Source: DATJGF01 sp035495315 (GTDB lineage Bacteria; Verrucomicrobiota; Verrucomicrobiia; Limisphaerales; UBA8199). Taken from it: a stretch of DNA of 31,719 bases. The stretch covers positions 1-31,719 of the forward strand of contig DATJGF010000024.1 of the NCBI GenBank assembly GCA_035495315.1, written 5' to 3'. Below the pieces are notes generated by a model, which had not been told where the DNA came from, ran no database searches, and saw only the letters and a program-made list of their open reading frames with translations. Made by a program: the position numbers and the translations under genes. Below are positions 24,007 to 31,719 of this stretch, piece by piece; position 1 is the stretch's first letter, and every line of letters starts with the position of its first letter.

Positions 24007-27000
24007 AAAACTACCAAAGCAAGGCTCTGCAGGCGTCTTCGAGACATCAGTTTCCTGGCGATTCTGATACTCGTTACCCGAGTGGAAGGCGCGGGGATTT
24101 TGCAGCTCCAAAAGGGTTACTTCTGGGATCCGGAGACGGCCGAATATTTCATCCCTCACGGAATGGCCTACCAGACTTGGAATCCGCCAGTAGGGGCCAA
24201 CCAAAGTTTTGAGCAACTTGATTACGACCTGGTTGAGTTCAAAAAAATGTATGCGAATTCGGTGCGTGCCGAGTTTGTCTGGAATACGGTAGAGAATCCG
24301 CGAGGGGTGTTCAATTGGTCCAAGCCCGATCACCTTGTTGCCAAGGCGGAAGAGCTGGGTCTGCGCCTCTTCATCCTGATTGGTTACCAATATGCGCCGG
24401 ACTGGTTCACGAATAGTTGGAAGGCCGTAAACGATCAAGGCTCCAATTCTGTCGTGCTTGCTTATGAGAACCCTAACGCACGAGAGGCCTATTCGAACTA
24501 CATCGCCCAAGTCACGGCTCGATACAAGAATAGCCCAGCGATTGCTGCCTGGATTTTGGGGAACGAATATGCCTACTTTGACTTATGGGATCCTTCCCGC
24601 CGTTTCCTGGGGTTCGATCCGTATTCGATCGCCAGTTTCCACACGTTTCTCGCAGCCCGCTATAGCAACAACATTGCGATGGCGAACGCCACCTGGGGAA
24701 CTGCCTATGCCAGTTTTGATGCCGTTCCCATGCCCAAAGCCTATCCGGCCGATCGCAAGGATCCGGTTTATTACGACCTGATCCAGTGGCGCAAGAAAAG
24801 CATTGGCAACTACGTGGCATTGGGTGCGCAAACCGCCAAAATGTTTGACCCGAATCACCTGCGCACCTACTCGATGGTCGGCGGCTTGTTTGGCGAAGAG
24901 GATGTTTTCTACACGTGCGAGGACGCGCGAACAATCGTTGCCAGCTGCGCCGAAGCTGGCGCTCCACTCGACTTCTGGTCAATCAACAACTACGCGATTG
25001 CGACCATCAACACCGAGTTGAGGTCGGTGGATTATGGCATTGGCAAACACCGGGCGGCGTCAGGTCTGCCGGTGCTCGTCAGTGAAACCGGACACACCTC
25101 GACCGAAACTCAGGCTGCCGATGCTTCCGGGCGCCAGGCGGCGGCTCTGCCGGGGGAGCTTTGGGCCTCGCTAATGTCAGGGGCAATCGGGGTTCATGTT
25201 TTCACCTGGAATGACCGCGACCTTTATTCCGGTAATAATTCTCCGCGCGAGCGAGGCTTTGGAATTGTCGCTCAGAGCCGGTTGGTGAAAAGTGACGCTT
25301 ATTCGGGTGTAGCCGAGGCGTTCCGCCGGATGCAGCAACTGCATCTGGACAGATTGTTGGGAGGCACGTCGAATCCGCCCCCTGACATTCAGTTCTATTG
25401 GAGCCAGGCCGCAGATATGGGTTGGTGTCGTGCTAACCACGAGAATTACCGACTGTGGAGTACGTTTAAACGTCTGGGTTATGAGCCTCGCATTATTCAG
25501 GACGAGGAATTTGACATGGGCGAATGGCGTGCCGCTCCGGCGTTGTGTTTGTCGCGCGGTTTTGCCCTGGACCAGCAGCACCTTGACGCCCTCGTTACTA
25601 ATGTCGCGCCGATGGGAATTCATATCCATGCGAATGCCGATTTGCCAGGCCAGTTCAATCCTTACATCCTGCCCAATCCGGCCTGGACCCAGCGCATGGA
25701 TTCGCTGTTCGGGTTGAACGTTGCTAACGCTTATGCAGCTTGGGATGCCGGGGCGGCGAACGACGGCAGCCTGATGGACCCACAACGCCTGAATTTCACT
25801 GGCGTTCGACCACTTGGACCGCTGGGAGCTGGCTATAATGACTCGGTCGGCACCTGGAAAATTTGGCAGGGCCTGACTACAAGTTCCGGCGTGAGCATAG
25901 TCACCGATACGGGATTGGCCGGGACAAGTCCGCCCGTTCCCGCCCTGGTGACATCCACGCTTGGCGCTGCCAAAACGGCTATCAATACGTTTGCCATCGG
26001 TGACACGACTGAAGTGGGGGGCACCTTCCCGCCGCACACGTGGGACCTGCGCTACAATTGGTTGCGGGCGATCTACCGCGACTATTTTGGGCTGCTACCG
26101 GCGACGGATTTGAGCGGTCCTGGGAGCAGTTACGTTTACCAAAACTACCGGGTATGCCTGAACGGCAGTGTGCTGATTGGTCTGCTCAATGGACACACTA
26201 ACAACGCGTCGGTGACACTCAAAGCGAGCAATCTGCTGGCTGGCAAAACGGTCGAAAATCTAACCAGCGGTGGAATTGTTGACACCAACTCGGGAGGCAG
26301 TCTTAGCGTTGAAGTTTCCGGCGACGAGTATGTGCTGCTGTACGCGTATAAAACCGATAACGGCGGCGACCACTCGTTAGTGAACCCCAATCCGAACAAA
26401 CTTTGGATCCAGTCTGCGCCGATGTTGGTTTGGCCGAACGGCTCCAATTGGAACCTGACGATCGGATTTGATACTCGCGATAACAATCTGAACCTTTTTG
26501 GGAGCTTTGAACGCGTCTCGAACCCAAATCAACCGTACGCTCGTTCTACCGCAGGCCCAATAAGCGGTAAAGGCACGGCGGTGCTTTCGCTGCGTGTGCC
26601 TGACGCTGATCTAAACAATCCCTGGTACGTATCGTCACCCGATGGTGGGCAATACGTTTTCCATGCCTGGTTCGAGCAAAACGGCGTGCCGGTAAGTGAC
26701 ACCTTCCTACCGGTACGCATGGTTTGGGGTCTTCGGCCACTCACCCTTCCATCTGTGGTCGTGCCCGGTGCGAACTATTCAATTACAGTCGAATGGCAAG
26801 AGCTCGTATCCTGGCTGTCATCGGAAGGCTCCTTGCCGCTGGATCGTACCCGGCTGTGGCAGCCGTACCTCGCCAGCCAGCAGTATTATAAAATCATCAT
26901 TCAACTTTTCTCGGCTGGAAAGGTGGTCGCGAGTGGAGCGTTCCTGACTAACATGGGTACGGGTCAACAGACAGTCGAAATCGCGGTCCCGGCCGGAGCT

Positions 27001-28434
27001 TCCGGGCCCTTCACTTGGGCCGCGCTTCTCGAACCGATGCCCAATGCCTCGGTCGACCTGCTGGAGAGTTTTGAGGACCGAGCCACGGGCACGAATTCAC
27101 CGCCGCCAGTTCCGCCTTTGTTTTCACCCTGGCAACTCGGGTTGTACGCACAAAATACCAATATCCAGGGGAGCATGTATTTTAATGCCGGGATTGACAC
27201 CAATGCGTCCGATGGAATTCAAAGTATGTTTGTAGTCGTTACGAATCCCGCGAGTGTCGGGGATTACTCGGGGGCTTACCTGAGTTATCCCTTCCCTCAG
27301 ACCTGGGCGCTGCCGCATGATCAACGCCAATGGACTAATTACAGTTTTTCCTGTGATTTCAAAGAAGGCCTCCGCCAGCCCTGCATACTCGAACTGCAAC
27401 TTGTGGATGCCACGGGCGGACAAATCCACTTCACCAACGCCTACGTCCCCGACTCTTCAACAGGCTGGGGAACTCTTACCGCGACACTGGACCAATTCAC
27501 GATTCCGCCCTGGGTCGGTCACTTTGATTCGACTACAGTGAACGAGCTTGTCGTCAATGTCCAAATGCTCGAAACGAACAGGGTGTATCAGATCTCCGTC
27601 GACAATATTCGCTTCCAAGGGCCGTTGGTACTTGATCCGGTGATTTCTCCGCAGGATGTCTTTGACGGGTTTGACGATCGCAAATCGGGTGCCGACCCGT
27701 CGCTGGTTTCTCCCGCGACAACGTATTGGTATGCGCAGAATAACAACGCGGTCTGGCTTGCTCAGGGGATCAGCTCCCAAGGCGCCGACGGTGGCCAGAC
27801 CGCCTTCATTGTCGTAACCAATCCGGCGGACCCCGGCGCGTATTCGGGATTTGGTTTGTATTATGGGTTCGCCCAGGAGTGGACCCTTCCGGCTAATCAT
27901 AGTTTGTGGAGGAATTATTCACTTTCCTACAATTTCAAGGAGAACAACGGCCATGCCTGCGTAATGGAGATGCAGATCAAATCAGGCCCCACAAATTGGA
28001 TACAGTTTACTAATACTTACACGCCAGGTCCAAATGGTTGGGCCACGCTCCACGCGACCTTGGACCAATTTGTGCAACCGGCCGATGTGGGGCTTTTTGA
28101 TCCAAACCATGTGCAGGGATTTACATTAAATGTCCGCATGCTGGAACCTGCGACCATTTACGAAGGTCTTTTTGACAATGTCTACTTTGACGCTCCGGAT
28201 CAACCGGTTGAGCCTGGCACATTCTATCTTGCTTACACGAGTGCGAATGATTCGTTGCGGCTGGAAGCTACGCGGGAGGGAACTTCGGGTAATCTCATCC
28301 TCTCCTGGCCTGCGGGTGCCATCCTGGAATCCGCGCCCGAACCGAGCGGTATCTGGACCAATGTGCCGGCAGCGACCAGTCCGTATACAGTGGTGCCGAA
28401 GGCCGACCGCGCCTTCTACCGGCTGCGCCAGTAG
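24004..28434 (+). CDS. Secreted GH42-like glycoside hydrolase with two C-terminal beta-sandwich repeats
   Basis: This 1476-residue exported enzyme has a signal peptide (1-30: basic start, ISFLAILILV core, VEGA end). A clan-A (beta/alpha)8 barrel covers about 35-440. The acid/base Glu is Glu188 in WILGNEY after Asn187. The block after it, SFHTFLAARYSNNIAMANATWGTAYASFDAVPMP in outline, matches the GH42 beta-galactosidase pattern of a short chain joining to N-WGT-SFD. The probable nucleophile is Glu361 in VLVSETG. Beta-rich domains follow, then two related modules (1017-1212 and 1217-1399) sharing VVVTNPA, YSG, NYS, FKE, LDQF and DN(I/V)xF, probably carbohydrate-binding. The end (1400-1476), with LILSWPAGAILESAPEPSGIW and final FYRLRQ, is a tail typical of secreted verrucomicrobial proteins. 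GH42 is usually cytoplasmic or without such modules, so substrate is open. It is likely co-translated with the giant gene. Confidence 0.88.
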   Translation: MKTTKARLCRRLRDISFLAILILVTRVEGAGILQLQKGYFWDPETAEYFIPHGMAYQTWNPPVGANQSFEQLDYDLVEFKKMYANSVRAEFVWNTVENPRGVFNWSKPDHLVAKAEELGLRLFILIGYQYAPDWFTNSWKAVNDQGSNSVVLAYENPNAREAYSNYIAQVTARYKNSPAIAAWILGNEYAYFDLWDPSRRFLGFDPYSIASFHTFLAARYSNNIAMANATWGTAYASFDAVPMPKAYPADRKDPVYYDLIQWRKKSIGNYVALGAQTAKMFDPNHLRTYSMVGGLFGEEDVFYTCEDARTIVASCAEAGAPLDFWSINNYAIATINTELRSVDYGIGKHRAASGLPVLVSETGHTSTETQAADASGRQAAALPGELWASLMSGAIGVHVFTWNDRDLYSGNNSPRERGFGIVAQSRLVKSDAYSGVAEAFRRMQQLHLDRLLGGTSNPPPDIQFYWSQAADMGWCRANHENYRLWSTFKRLGYEPRIIQDEEFDMGEWRAAPALCLSRGFALDQQHLDALVTNVAPMGIHIHANADLPGQFNPYILPNPAWTQRMDSLFGLNVANAYAAWDAGAANDGSLMDPQRLNFTGVRPLGPLGAGYNDSVGTWKIWQGLTTSSGVSIVTDTGLAGTSPPVPALVTSTLGAAKTAINTFAIGDTTEVGGTFPPHTWDLRYNWLRAIYRDYFGLLPATDLSGPGSSYVYQNYRVCLNGSVLIGLLNGHTNNASVTLKASNLLAGKTVENLTSGGIVDTNSGGSLSVEVSGDEYVLLYAYKTDNGGDHSLVNPNPNKLWIQSAPMLVWPNGSNWNLTIGFDTRDNNLNLFGSFERVSNPNQPYARSTAGPISGKGTAVLSLRVPDADLNNPWYVSSPDGGQYVFHAWFEQNGVPVSDTFLPVRMVWGLRPLTLPSVVVPGANYSITVEWQELVSWLSSEGSLPLDRTRLWQPYLASQQYYKIIIQLFSAGKVVASGAFLTNMGTGQQTVEIAVPAGASGPFTWAALLEPMPNASVDLLESFEDRATGTNSPPPVPPLFSPWQLGLYAQNTNIQGSMYFNAGIDTNASDGIQSMFVVVTNPASVGDYSGAYLSYPFPQTWALPHDQRQWTNYSFSCDFKEGLRQPCILELQLVDATGGQIHFTNAYVPDSSTGWGTLTATLDQFTIPPWVGHFDSTTVNELVVNVQMLETNRVYQISVDNIRFQGPLVLDPVISPQDVFDGFDDRKSGADPSLVSPATTYWYAQNNNAVWLAQGISSQGADGGQTAFIVVTNPADPGAYSGFGLYYGFAQEWTLPANHSLWRNYSLSYNFKENNGHACVMEMQIKSGPTNWIQFTNTYTPGPNGWATLHATLDQFVQPADVGLFDPNHVQGFTLNVRMLEPATIYEGLFDNVYFDAPDQPVEPGTFYLAYTSANDSLRLEATREGTSGNLILSWPAGAILESAPEPSGIWTNVPAATSPYTVVPKADRAFYRLRQ

Positions 28435-28488
28435 AGCTGATTCTCTTTTGGAATTGCCTTAGCGCCCGGCAGGCACAGAATAAGCGGC

Positions 28489-28992
28489 ATGGAATCGGAC
28501 CCCAAGGGAACGCTCGCGGCGCTGCAACGGATTAAGCTGTTGACGGGGCTGGGACCGCAGCAACTGGAATGCTTTGCACGGTATCTTGAGCCGGTCAAAG
28601 TGCCGCAATTCGGGAACCTGGTGCGTAAAGGAGAATACGGGGATGCAATGTACATCGTGAGCGAAGGCGAACTTCGAGCCCTGTCGATTATTGAAGGTAA
28701 GGAGTCGATCCTTGGCACGATGGGTCCGGGGGAATGTTTCGGGGAGATTTCATTGCTCGACCAGGGGCCGCGTTCGGCGGATGTGGTCGCCAATCGAGAC
28801 AGCACTTTGCTGAAACTCTCGAACGCCGCATTTGAGCGTTTGGTTCGCGAAGAACCGGCCTTGGCGATGCCTTTCGTCCTGGCGCTCAGCCGGGCGGCAG
28901 TCCAACGGGTGCGGCAGGCGACTAAGCGGTACGAGGATTCGATCCAGTTTATTCGCGCGTCCGCAAGCCCTAATCGGCGTCCTGCCGGGTGA
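28489..28992 (+). CDS. Free-standing cyclic-nucleotide-binding domain protein
   Basis: A 167-residue cytoplasmic protein made of one cNMP-binding domain of the CRP/PKA-regulatory type. After an N-terminal helix (LQRIKLLTGLGPQQLECFARYL) come the beta-roll with MYIVSEGELRAL (54-65) and the phosphate-binding cassette FGEISLLDQGPRSADVVA (84-101). In it Glu86 and Arg95 are the usual ribose and phosphate ligands. The end is a helix with Arg/Lys (about 105-150). There is no helix-turn-helix, so it is not a CRP-type transcription factor by itself and may instead act on a partner. It starts 54 bases after the GH42-like gene on the same strand and could be the last gene of that operon. It is convergent, with a 12-base gap, with an FHA/cyclase gene that may make its ligand. 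Confidence 0.9.
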   Translation: MESDPKGTLAALQRIKLLTGLGPQQLECFARYLEPVKVPQFGNLVRKGEYGDAMYIVSEGELRALSIIEGKESILGTMGPGECFGEISLLDQGPRSADVVANRDSTLLKLSNAAFERLVREEPALAMPFVLALSRAAVQRVRQATKRYEDSIQFIRASASPNRRPAG

Positions 28993-29004
28993 ATCGGTGC
29001 CCAC

Positions 29005-29871
29005 TCAGAACGCGTACATCCCAATTTCGGATTCAAACCCGGGCAATTTGAACTGCCCAACCTCCCTGGTCTCGAAAGATGCGGCCAACCGGTCGCGGGC
29101 TGCCTGGCTGAGCAATCTTGCTTCCTTGAGTTTGCCGGCCAGTTTTTCCATGCGAAACGTAAAGTGCACTTCCTCGCCCGAAATCCGCTCTTCCTCTCCC
29201 AGTGAGAATCCGCCGATGACGACCTCGCCGTAATGTGCAACCAGCCGGAAGGCCGGGTATGCCTGCGCTTGCAGGCGGCGAAGGGCATCCAGCGCGTTGC
29301 CTACAATGAGGGCTCCTCGTTCGTGATCGCGCCAGTACGCAAAAAAGCCATCACCCATGAATTGGTTGATGCGGCCTCCGTGCTCCTCAATGGTTTGCTT
29401 GCACTCGGCAACCCAGCGCCCAGTGACCGTCGGCAGTTCTGCTAGGGGCAACTCCTTGAGCAAGCGAGTTGAGCCGATAATGTCGGCTACCAGCAACCAG
29501 CACTTGGCGTGGCGGATGTCCGCCGCGGTGGTGTCTGCCGAAACGTGTTGAGTCGCCCCAGCCGAGCCAGAGCGAGGCATGCGAAAGACAAATTCGAAAG
29601 GACCGATGTTGACGAGGTCGCCTGGGTATAACCGGGTCGGTTGAATGATGCGCTGACCGTTCAGATAAGTGCCGTTTCGGCTTCCAAAATCGACCAACCA
29701 ATATTCGTGCTCCCGCTGGACCTGGATGATGGCGTGCCGCCGCGAAACCTTGTCGCTGGTTAAGCCCACCTGGTTGGAAGCGGAGCGCCCGATCGAGCAG
29801 GAGCCGCGAATCGGAATTTGCTGGCCACGGGCATCTTCCAACCACGCAGATCCTGCGTCCGGGATGGTCAT
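29005..29871 (-). CDS. FHA domain - class III nucleotidyl cyclase fusion
   Basis: A 288-residue soluble protein. Residues 1-97 form a forkhead-associated domain that binds phosphothreonine: CSIGRSASN (25-33), VSRRHA (42-47) and DFGSRNGTYLNG (61-72). Residues 122-288 form a class III adenylate/guanylate cyclase domain. The two metal Asp are Asp130 (LVADIIGSTRL) and Asp174 (FMGDGFFAYW), and the transition-state Arg is Arg240 (HFTFRME). The Asn normally four residues before that Arg is His236. The usual substrate-reading Lys is Gln170 (INQFMGD), and the Asp of the second specificity position appears to be Glu. It may therefore be slow, use another substrate, or be a pseudo-cyclase. The FHA domain would let a Ser/Thr kinase such as the one at 2002-4791 control it. 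It is divergent from the FecR-TPR gene. Confidence 0.92.
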   Translation of the reverse strand: MTIPDAGSAWLEDARGQQIPIRGSCSIGRSASNQVGLTSDKVSRRHAIIQVQREHEYWLVDFGSRNGTYLNGQRIIQPTRLYPGDLVNIGPFEFVFRMPRSGSAGATQHVSADTTAADIRHAKCWLLVADIIGSTRLLKELPLAELPTVTGRWVAECKQTIEEHGGRINQFMGDGFFAYWRDHERGALIVGNALDALRRLQAQAYPAFRLVAHYGEVVIGGFSLGEEERISGEEVHFTFRMEKLAGKLKEARLLSQAARDRLAASFETREVGQFKLPGFESEIGMYAF

Positions 29872-30136
29872 GTCTGAACTCTAGCGCGATCGGCTTGGTA
29901 GAGTCAAAAGGCTTTGGAGAATCGGGAAAATGATAACAGCCCTTGTTAACTGTCTTAGTCGGGGTTTCGCGATCACAGATTCCATGTCAGAAATCCGCAT
30001 TTCCTTCGTATCCCTTTATAGACCAGACGAAAAGAGAATATCAGCTAAATAAGATCGCTTGCATTGTCGTCGCTGGTTTTGCTAGAAGACAGGTGCCCCC
30101 AGCGACAAGCGGTGACAAACGGCGGCAAACCGCCCG
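29872..30136. promoter_or_regulatory. Divergent control region between the FHA-cyclase and FecR-TPR genes
   Basis: No gene is supported in these 265 bases, which are more AT-rich than the surroundings. An inverted repeat GTCGCTGG (30069-30076) and CCAGCGAC (30099-30106) flanks a 22-base loop. A compact hairpin GGCGG-CAAA-CCGCC (30121-30134) ends two bases before the FecR-TPR start codon and occupies the place of its ribosome-binding site, so it may limit initiation. AT-rich TTTATAG (about 30017-30023) and TAAATAAG (about 30045-30052) could belong to promoters, but I cannot assign boxes. Confidence 0.4.
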
Positions 30137-31719
30137 ATGAAGTCATTAGGGAATAATTGTCGGAAACTCTTGCTGGCCGCGACCCTCGCTGGGATTGCGA
30201 CCTGGGCTGAGGTGTCGTTAGCGCAGCCAGCGGGCGACAGCGAAACGACTAATCGAATCCGCATTGTCGCACTGGAGGGAACAGTCGAGGTTTCTCCTCG
30301 GGGCGCAATCACTTGGGTCACGACGGTAACCAACCAGATTCTTCGCCCATTTGATCGGGTGCGGACAGGGCCGAACAGCCGTATGACGCTGCGCTGGTCG
30401 GACGAGAGCGTGATCACTATAGGTGCTCGTACTGAGCTGGAAATTTTGTCGCCGCATGAGCCGAAGGATGAATTTGGCCTGCACCTGATCAAAGGCATTC
30501 TTTCTTTTTTCCACCGGGATCGGCCCGGTCGTATTCGGGTGATCACAAGTGGCGCACAGGCGGGAGTTAGAGGGACCGAGTTCGTTTTAGCCGTAGACAC
30601 GAACGGTCCGGTTGACCGGACGACGATATCGGTGATTGATGGCATCGTCCAGTTCTATAACGATCAGGGAAGCCGCACCCTTACGAACCTGCAGCAGGCC
30701 GTTGCGGAACCGGGCCAGCCTCCGAGTCTGCCTGTCGGTTTTGTCGCCAACAATGTCCTGCAATGGTGTTTCTACTATCCGGCCGTACTCGACCTGCGCG
30801 AAGTTCCCCTCACCTCGCAGGAAGAGGCTGCGCTAAGCGATAGTCTGAGGGCTTATCGGGCGGGAGATCTCGTGGCGGCGCTTCACAGCTATCCGGCCGG
30901 AAGGCAGGCGGCTTCGGCTGCCGAGAGGCTCTATTATGCCGCGGTGCTACTCTCAGTTGGACAGGTCGAGCAAACGGAAAAAACTTTAGGAGCGTTGTCG
31001 AGTGCGACTTCTGATGATCGCATTCAACGCTTGGCTTCCGCCTTGCGGCGATTAGTCGCAGCGGTAAAGCGGCAAGACGAGCCTTCGACTCGGACACCGC
31101 AATTATCTACCGAGTTGATGGCGTCCTCCTATTACGAACAATCCCGAGCGATCCGCGAAACGTCACTGCGAACTGCATTGGACCTTGCCCACCGCGCCGC
31201 GACTAATTCGCCGGAATTCGGATTTGCCTGGGAACGAGTGGCGGAGCTCGAGTTCAGTTTTGGCCGCACCGACCGTGCGCTGGAGGCATTAAACCGAAGC
31301 CTGCAGCTTTCTCCGCGGAACGCCCAGGCACTGGCGTTAAAGGGATTCCTTTTGGCGGCGCAAAACCGCGAGTCTGAGGCCGTCTGGTGGTTTGAAGACG
31401 CATTGGCAGTGGATCCGACCCTTGCCAATGCCTGGCTCGGCAGAGGCCTGTGCCGCATCCGTCGAGGCAATCTGATACAGGGTCGCGAAGACCTTTTGGT
31501 GGCCGCAGCGCTTGAGCCTCAACGGGCGTTGTTGCGAAATTATCTCGGCAAGGCCTACGCCGAGAAGGGGGATTTTCCTCGCGCAAGCAAGGAACTGGAA
31601 TTGGCAAAGCGCTTGGACAAAAACGACCCAACGGCCTGGCTCTACTCAGCGCTCCTCAATCAACAATACAACCGGGTCAACGAGGCGATCCGCGACCTCG
31701 AACATTCCCAGGAGCTAAA
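30137..31719 (+). CDS. Secreted FecR-domain protein with C-terminal TPR repeats (partial at window end)
   Basis: The frame is open from ATG 30137 to the last base, giving 527 residues without a stop, so the C-terminus is missing. Residues 1-29 are a signal peptide (KLLLAATLAGIA core, ending SLA). A FecR-like domain covers about 38-165: IRIVALEGTVEVSPRG, LRPFDRVRTGPNSRMTLRWSD, SVITIGARTELEI, and then GILSFFHRDRPGRIRVIT with GVRGTEFVLAV. This is the GxxxFxxxxxxxxxVxTPxAxxxxRGTxF pattern of the family. After a linker, tetratricopeptide repeats cover about 345-527, e.g. FAWERVAELEFSFGRTDRALEALNRSLQLSP and AWLGRGLCRIRRGN. FecR-like domains act outside the cytoplasm as scaffolds or sensors. In Verrucomicrobiota FecR-TPR proteins often sit with CHASE2-type cyclases, and a cyclase gene lies divergently next door here. 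Confidence 0.9.
   Translation, partial: MKSLGNNCRKLLLAATLAGIATWAEVSLAQPAGDSETTNRIRIVALEGTVEVSPRGAITWVTTVTNQILRPFDRVRTGPNSRMTLRWSDESVITIGARTELEILSPHEPKDEFGLHLIKGILSFFHRDRPGRIRVITSGAQAGVRGTEFVLAVDTNGPVDRTTISVIDGIVQFYNDQGSRTLTNLQQAVAEPGQPPSLPVGFVANNVLQWCFYYPAVLDLREVPLTSQEEAALSDSLRAYRAGDLVAALHSYPAGRQAASAAERLYYAAVLLSVGQVEQTEKTLGALSSATSDDRIQRLASALRRLVAAVKRQDEPSTRTPQLSTELMASSYYEQSRAIRETSLRTALDLAHRAATNSPEFGFAWERVAELEFSFGRTDRALEALNRSLQLSPRNAQALALKGFLLAAQNRESEAVWWFEDALAVDPTLANAWLGRGLCRIRRGNLIQGREDLLVAAALEPQRALLRNYLGKAYAEKGDFPRASKELELAKRLDKNDPTAWLYSALLNQQYNRVNEAIRDLEHSQEL

Noticed and set aside
28416..29288. Minus-strand frame of 290 residues
   Set aside because: It overlaps the cNMP-binding gene and the cyclase gene in another frame, both of which have clear domains.

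Overview
The window is a moderately GC-rich bacterial chromosome segment, most likely from the Verrucomicrobiota (Pedosphaera/Limisphaerales-like). This is inferred from protein style, not from a marker gene. The pointers are a FecR-TPR secreted protein, a Hanks kinase fused to a TolB-like propeller, a free-standing DUF772 transposase-N protein, a secreted glycosidase with a C-terminal tail ending in FYRLRQ, weak or absent Shine-Dalgarno sites and palindromic intergenic repeats. There is no rRNA, tRNA, CRISPR array or intact insertion sequence.

Layout. 1-826 is the 3' part of an ABC-F ATPase gene, followed by a likely terminator. 1098-1763 encodes a Tat-exported intradiol-dioxygenase-like protein. 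2002-4791 encodes a transmembrane Ser/Thr kinase with a beta-propeller sensor. 5038-6651 encodes an unrecognised single-pass membrane protein. On the minus strand follow an ECF-type sigma factor (6817-7452), a stand-alone transposase N-terminal-domain protein (7634-8161) and glycogen phosphorylase (8334-10841). The gaps carry at least three kinds of palindromic elements.

The centrepiece is one uninterrupted 12.9-kb gene (11073-24002) for a 4309-residue protein. It has a signal peptide and about 2650 extracytoplasmic residues that include an RHS/YD-like beta-rich stretch, a possible jelly-roll and a helical-toroid-like segment. These are followed by membrane helices, a cytoplasmic domain with the order of acidic and RW motifs expected of a GT-A polysaccharide synthase, and more membrane helices. 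A secreted GH42-like glycosidase (24004-28434) starts one base after its stop codon on a TTG codon, so the two are probably co-translated. A synthase fused to extracytoplasmic domains and coupled to a secreted hydrolase resembles synthase-dependent exopolysaccharide systems. I read this pair as the best candidate for an undescribed system. The glycosyltransferase assignment rests on motifs alone.

The right end looks like a signalling module: a free-standing cyclic-nucleotide-binding protein (28489-28992), convergent with an FHA/class III nucleotidyl cyclase (29005-29871), which is divergent from a FecR-TPR secreted protein (30137 to the window end, partial). The cyclase and the cyclic-nucleotide-binding protein may be producer and receiver, and could control the upstream polysaccharide genes. 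That link is inferred from proximity only.
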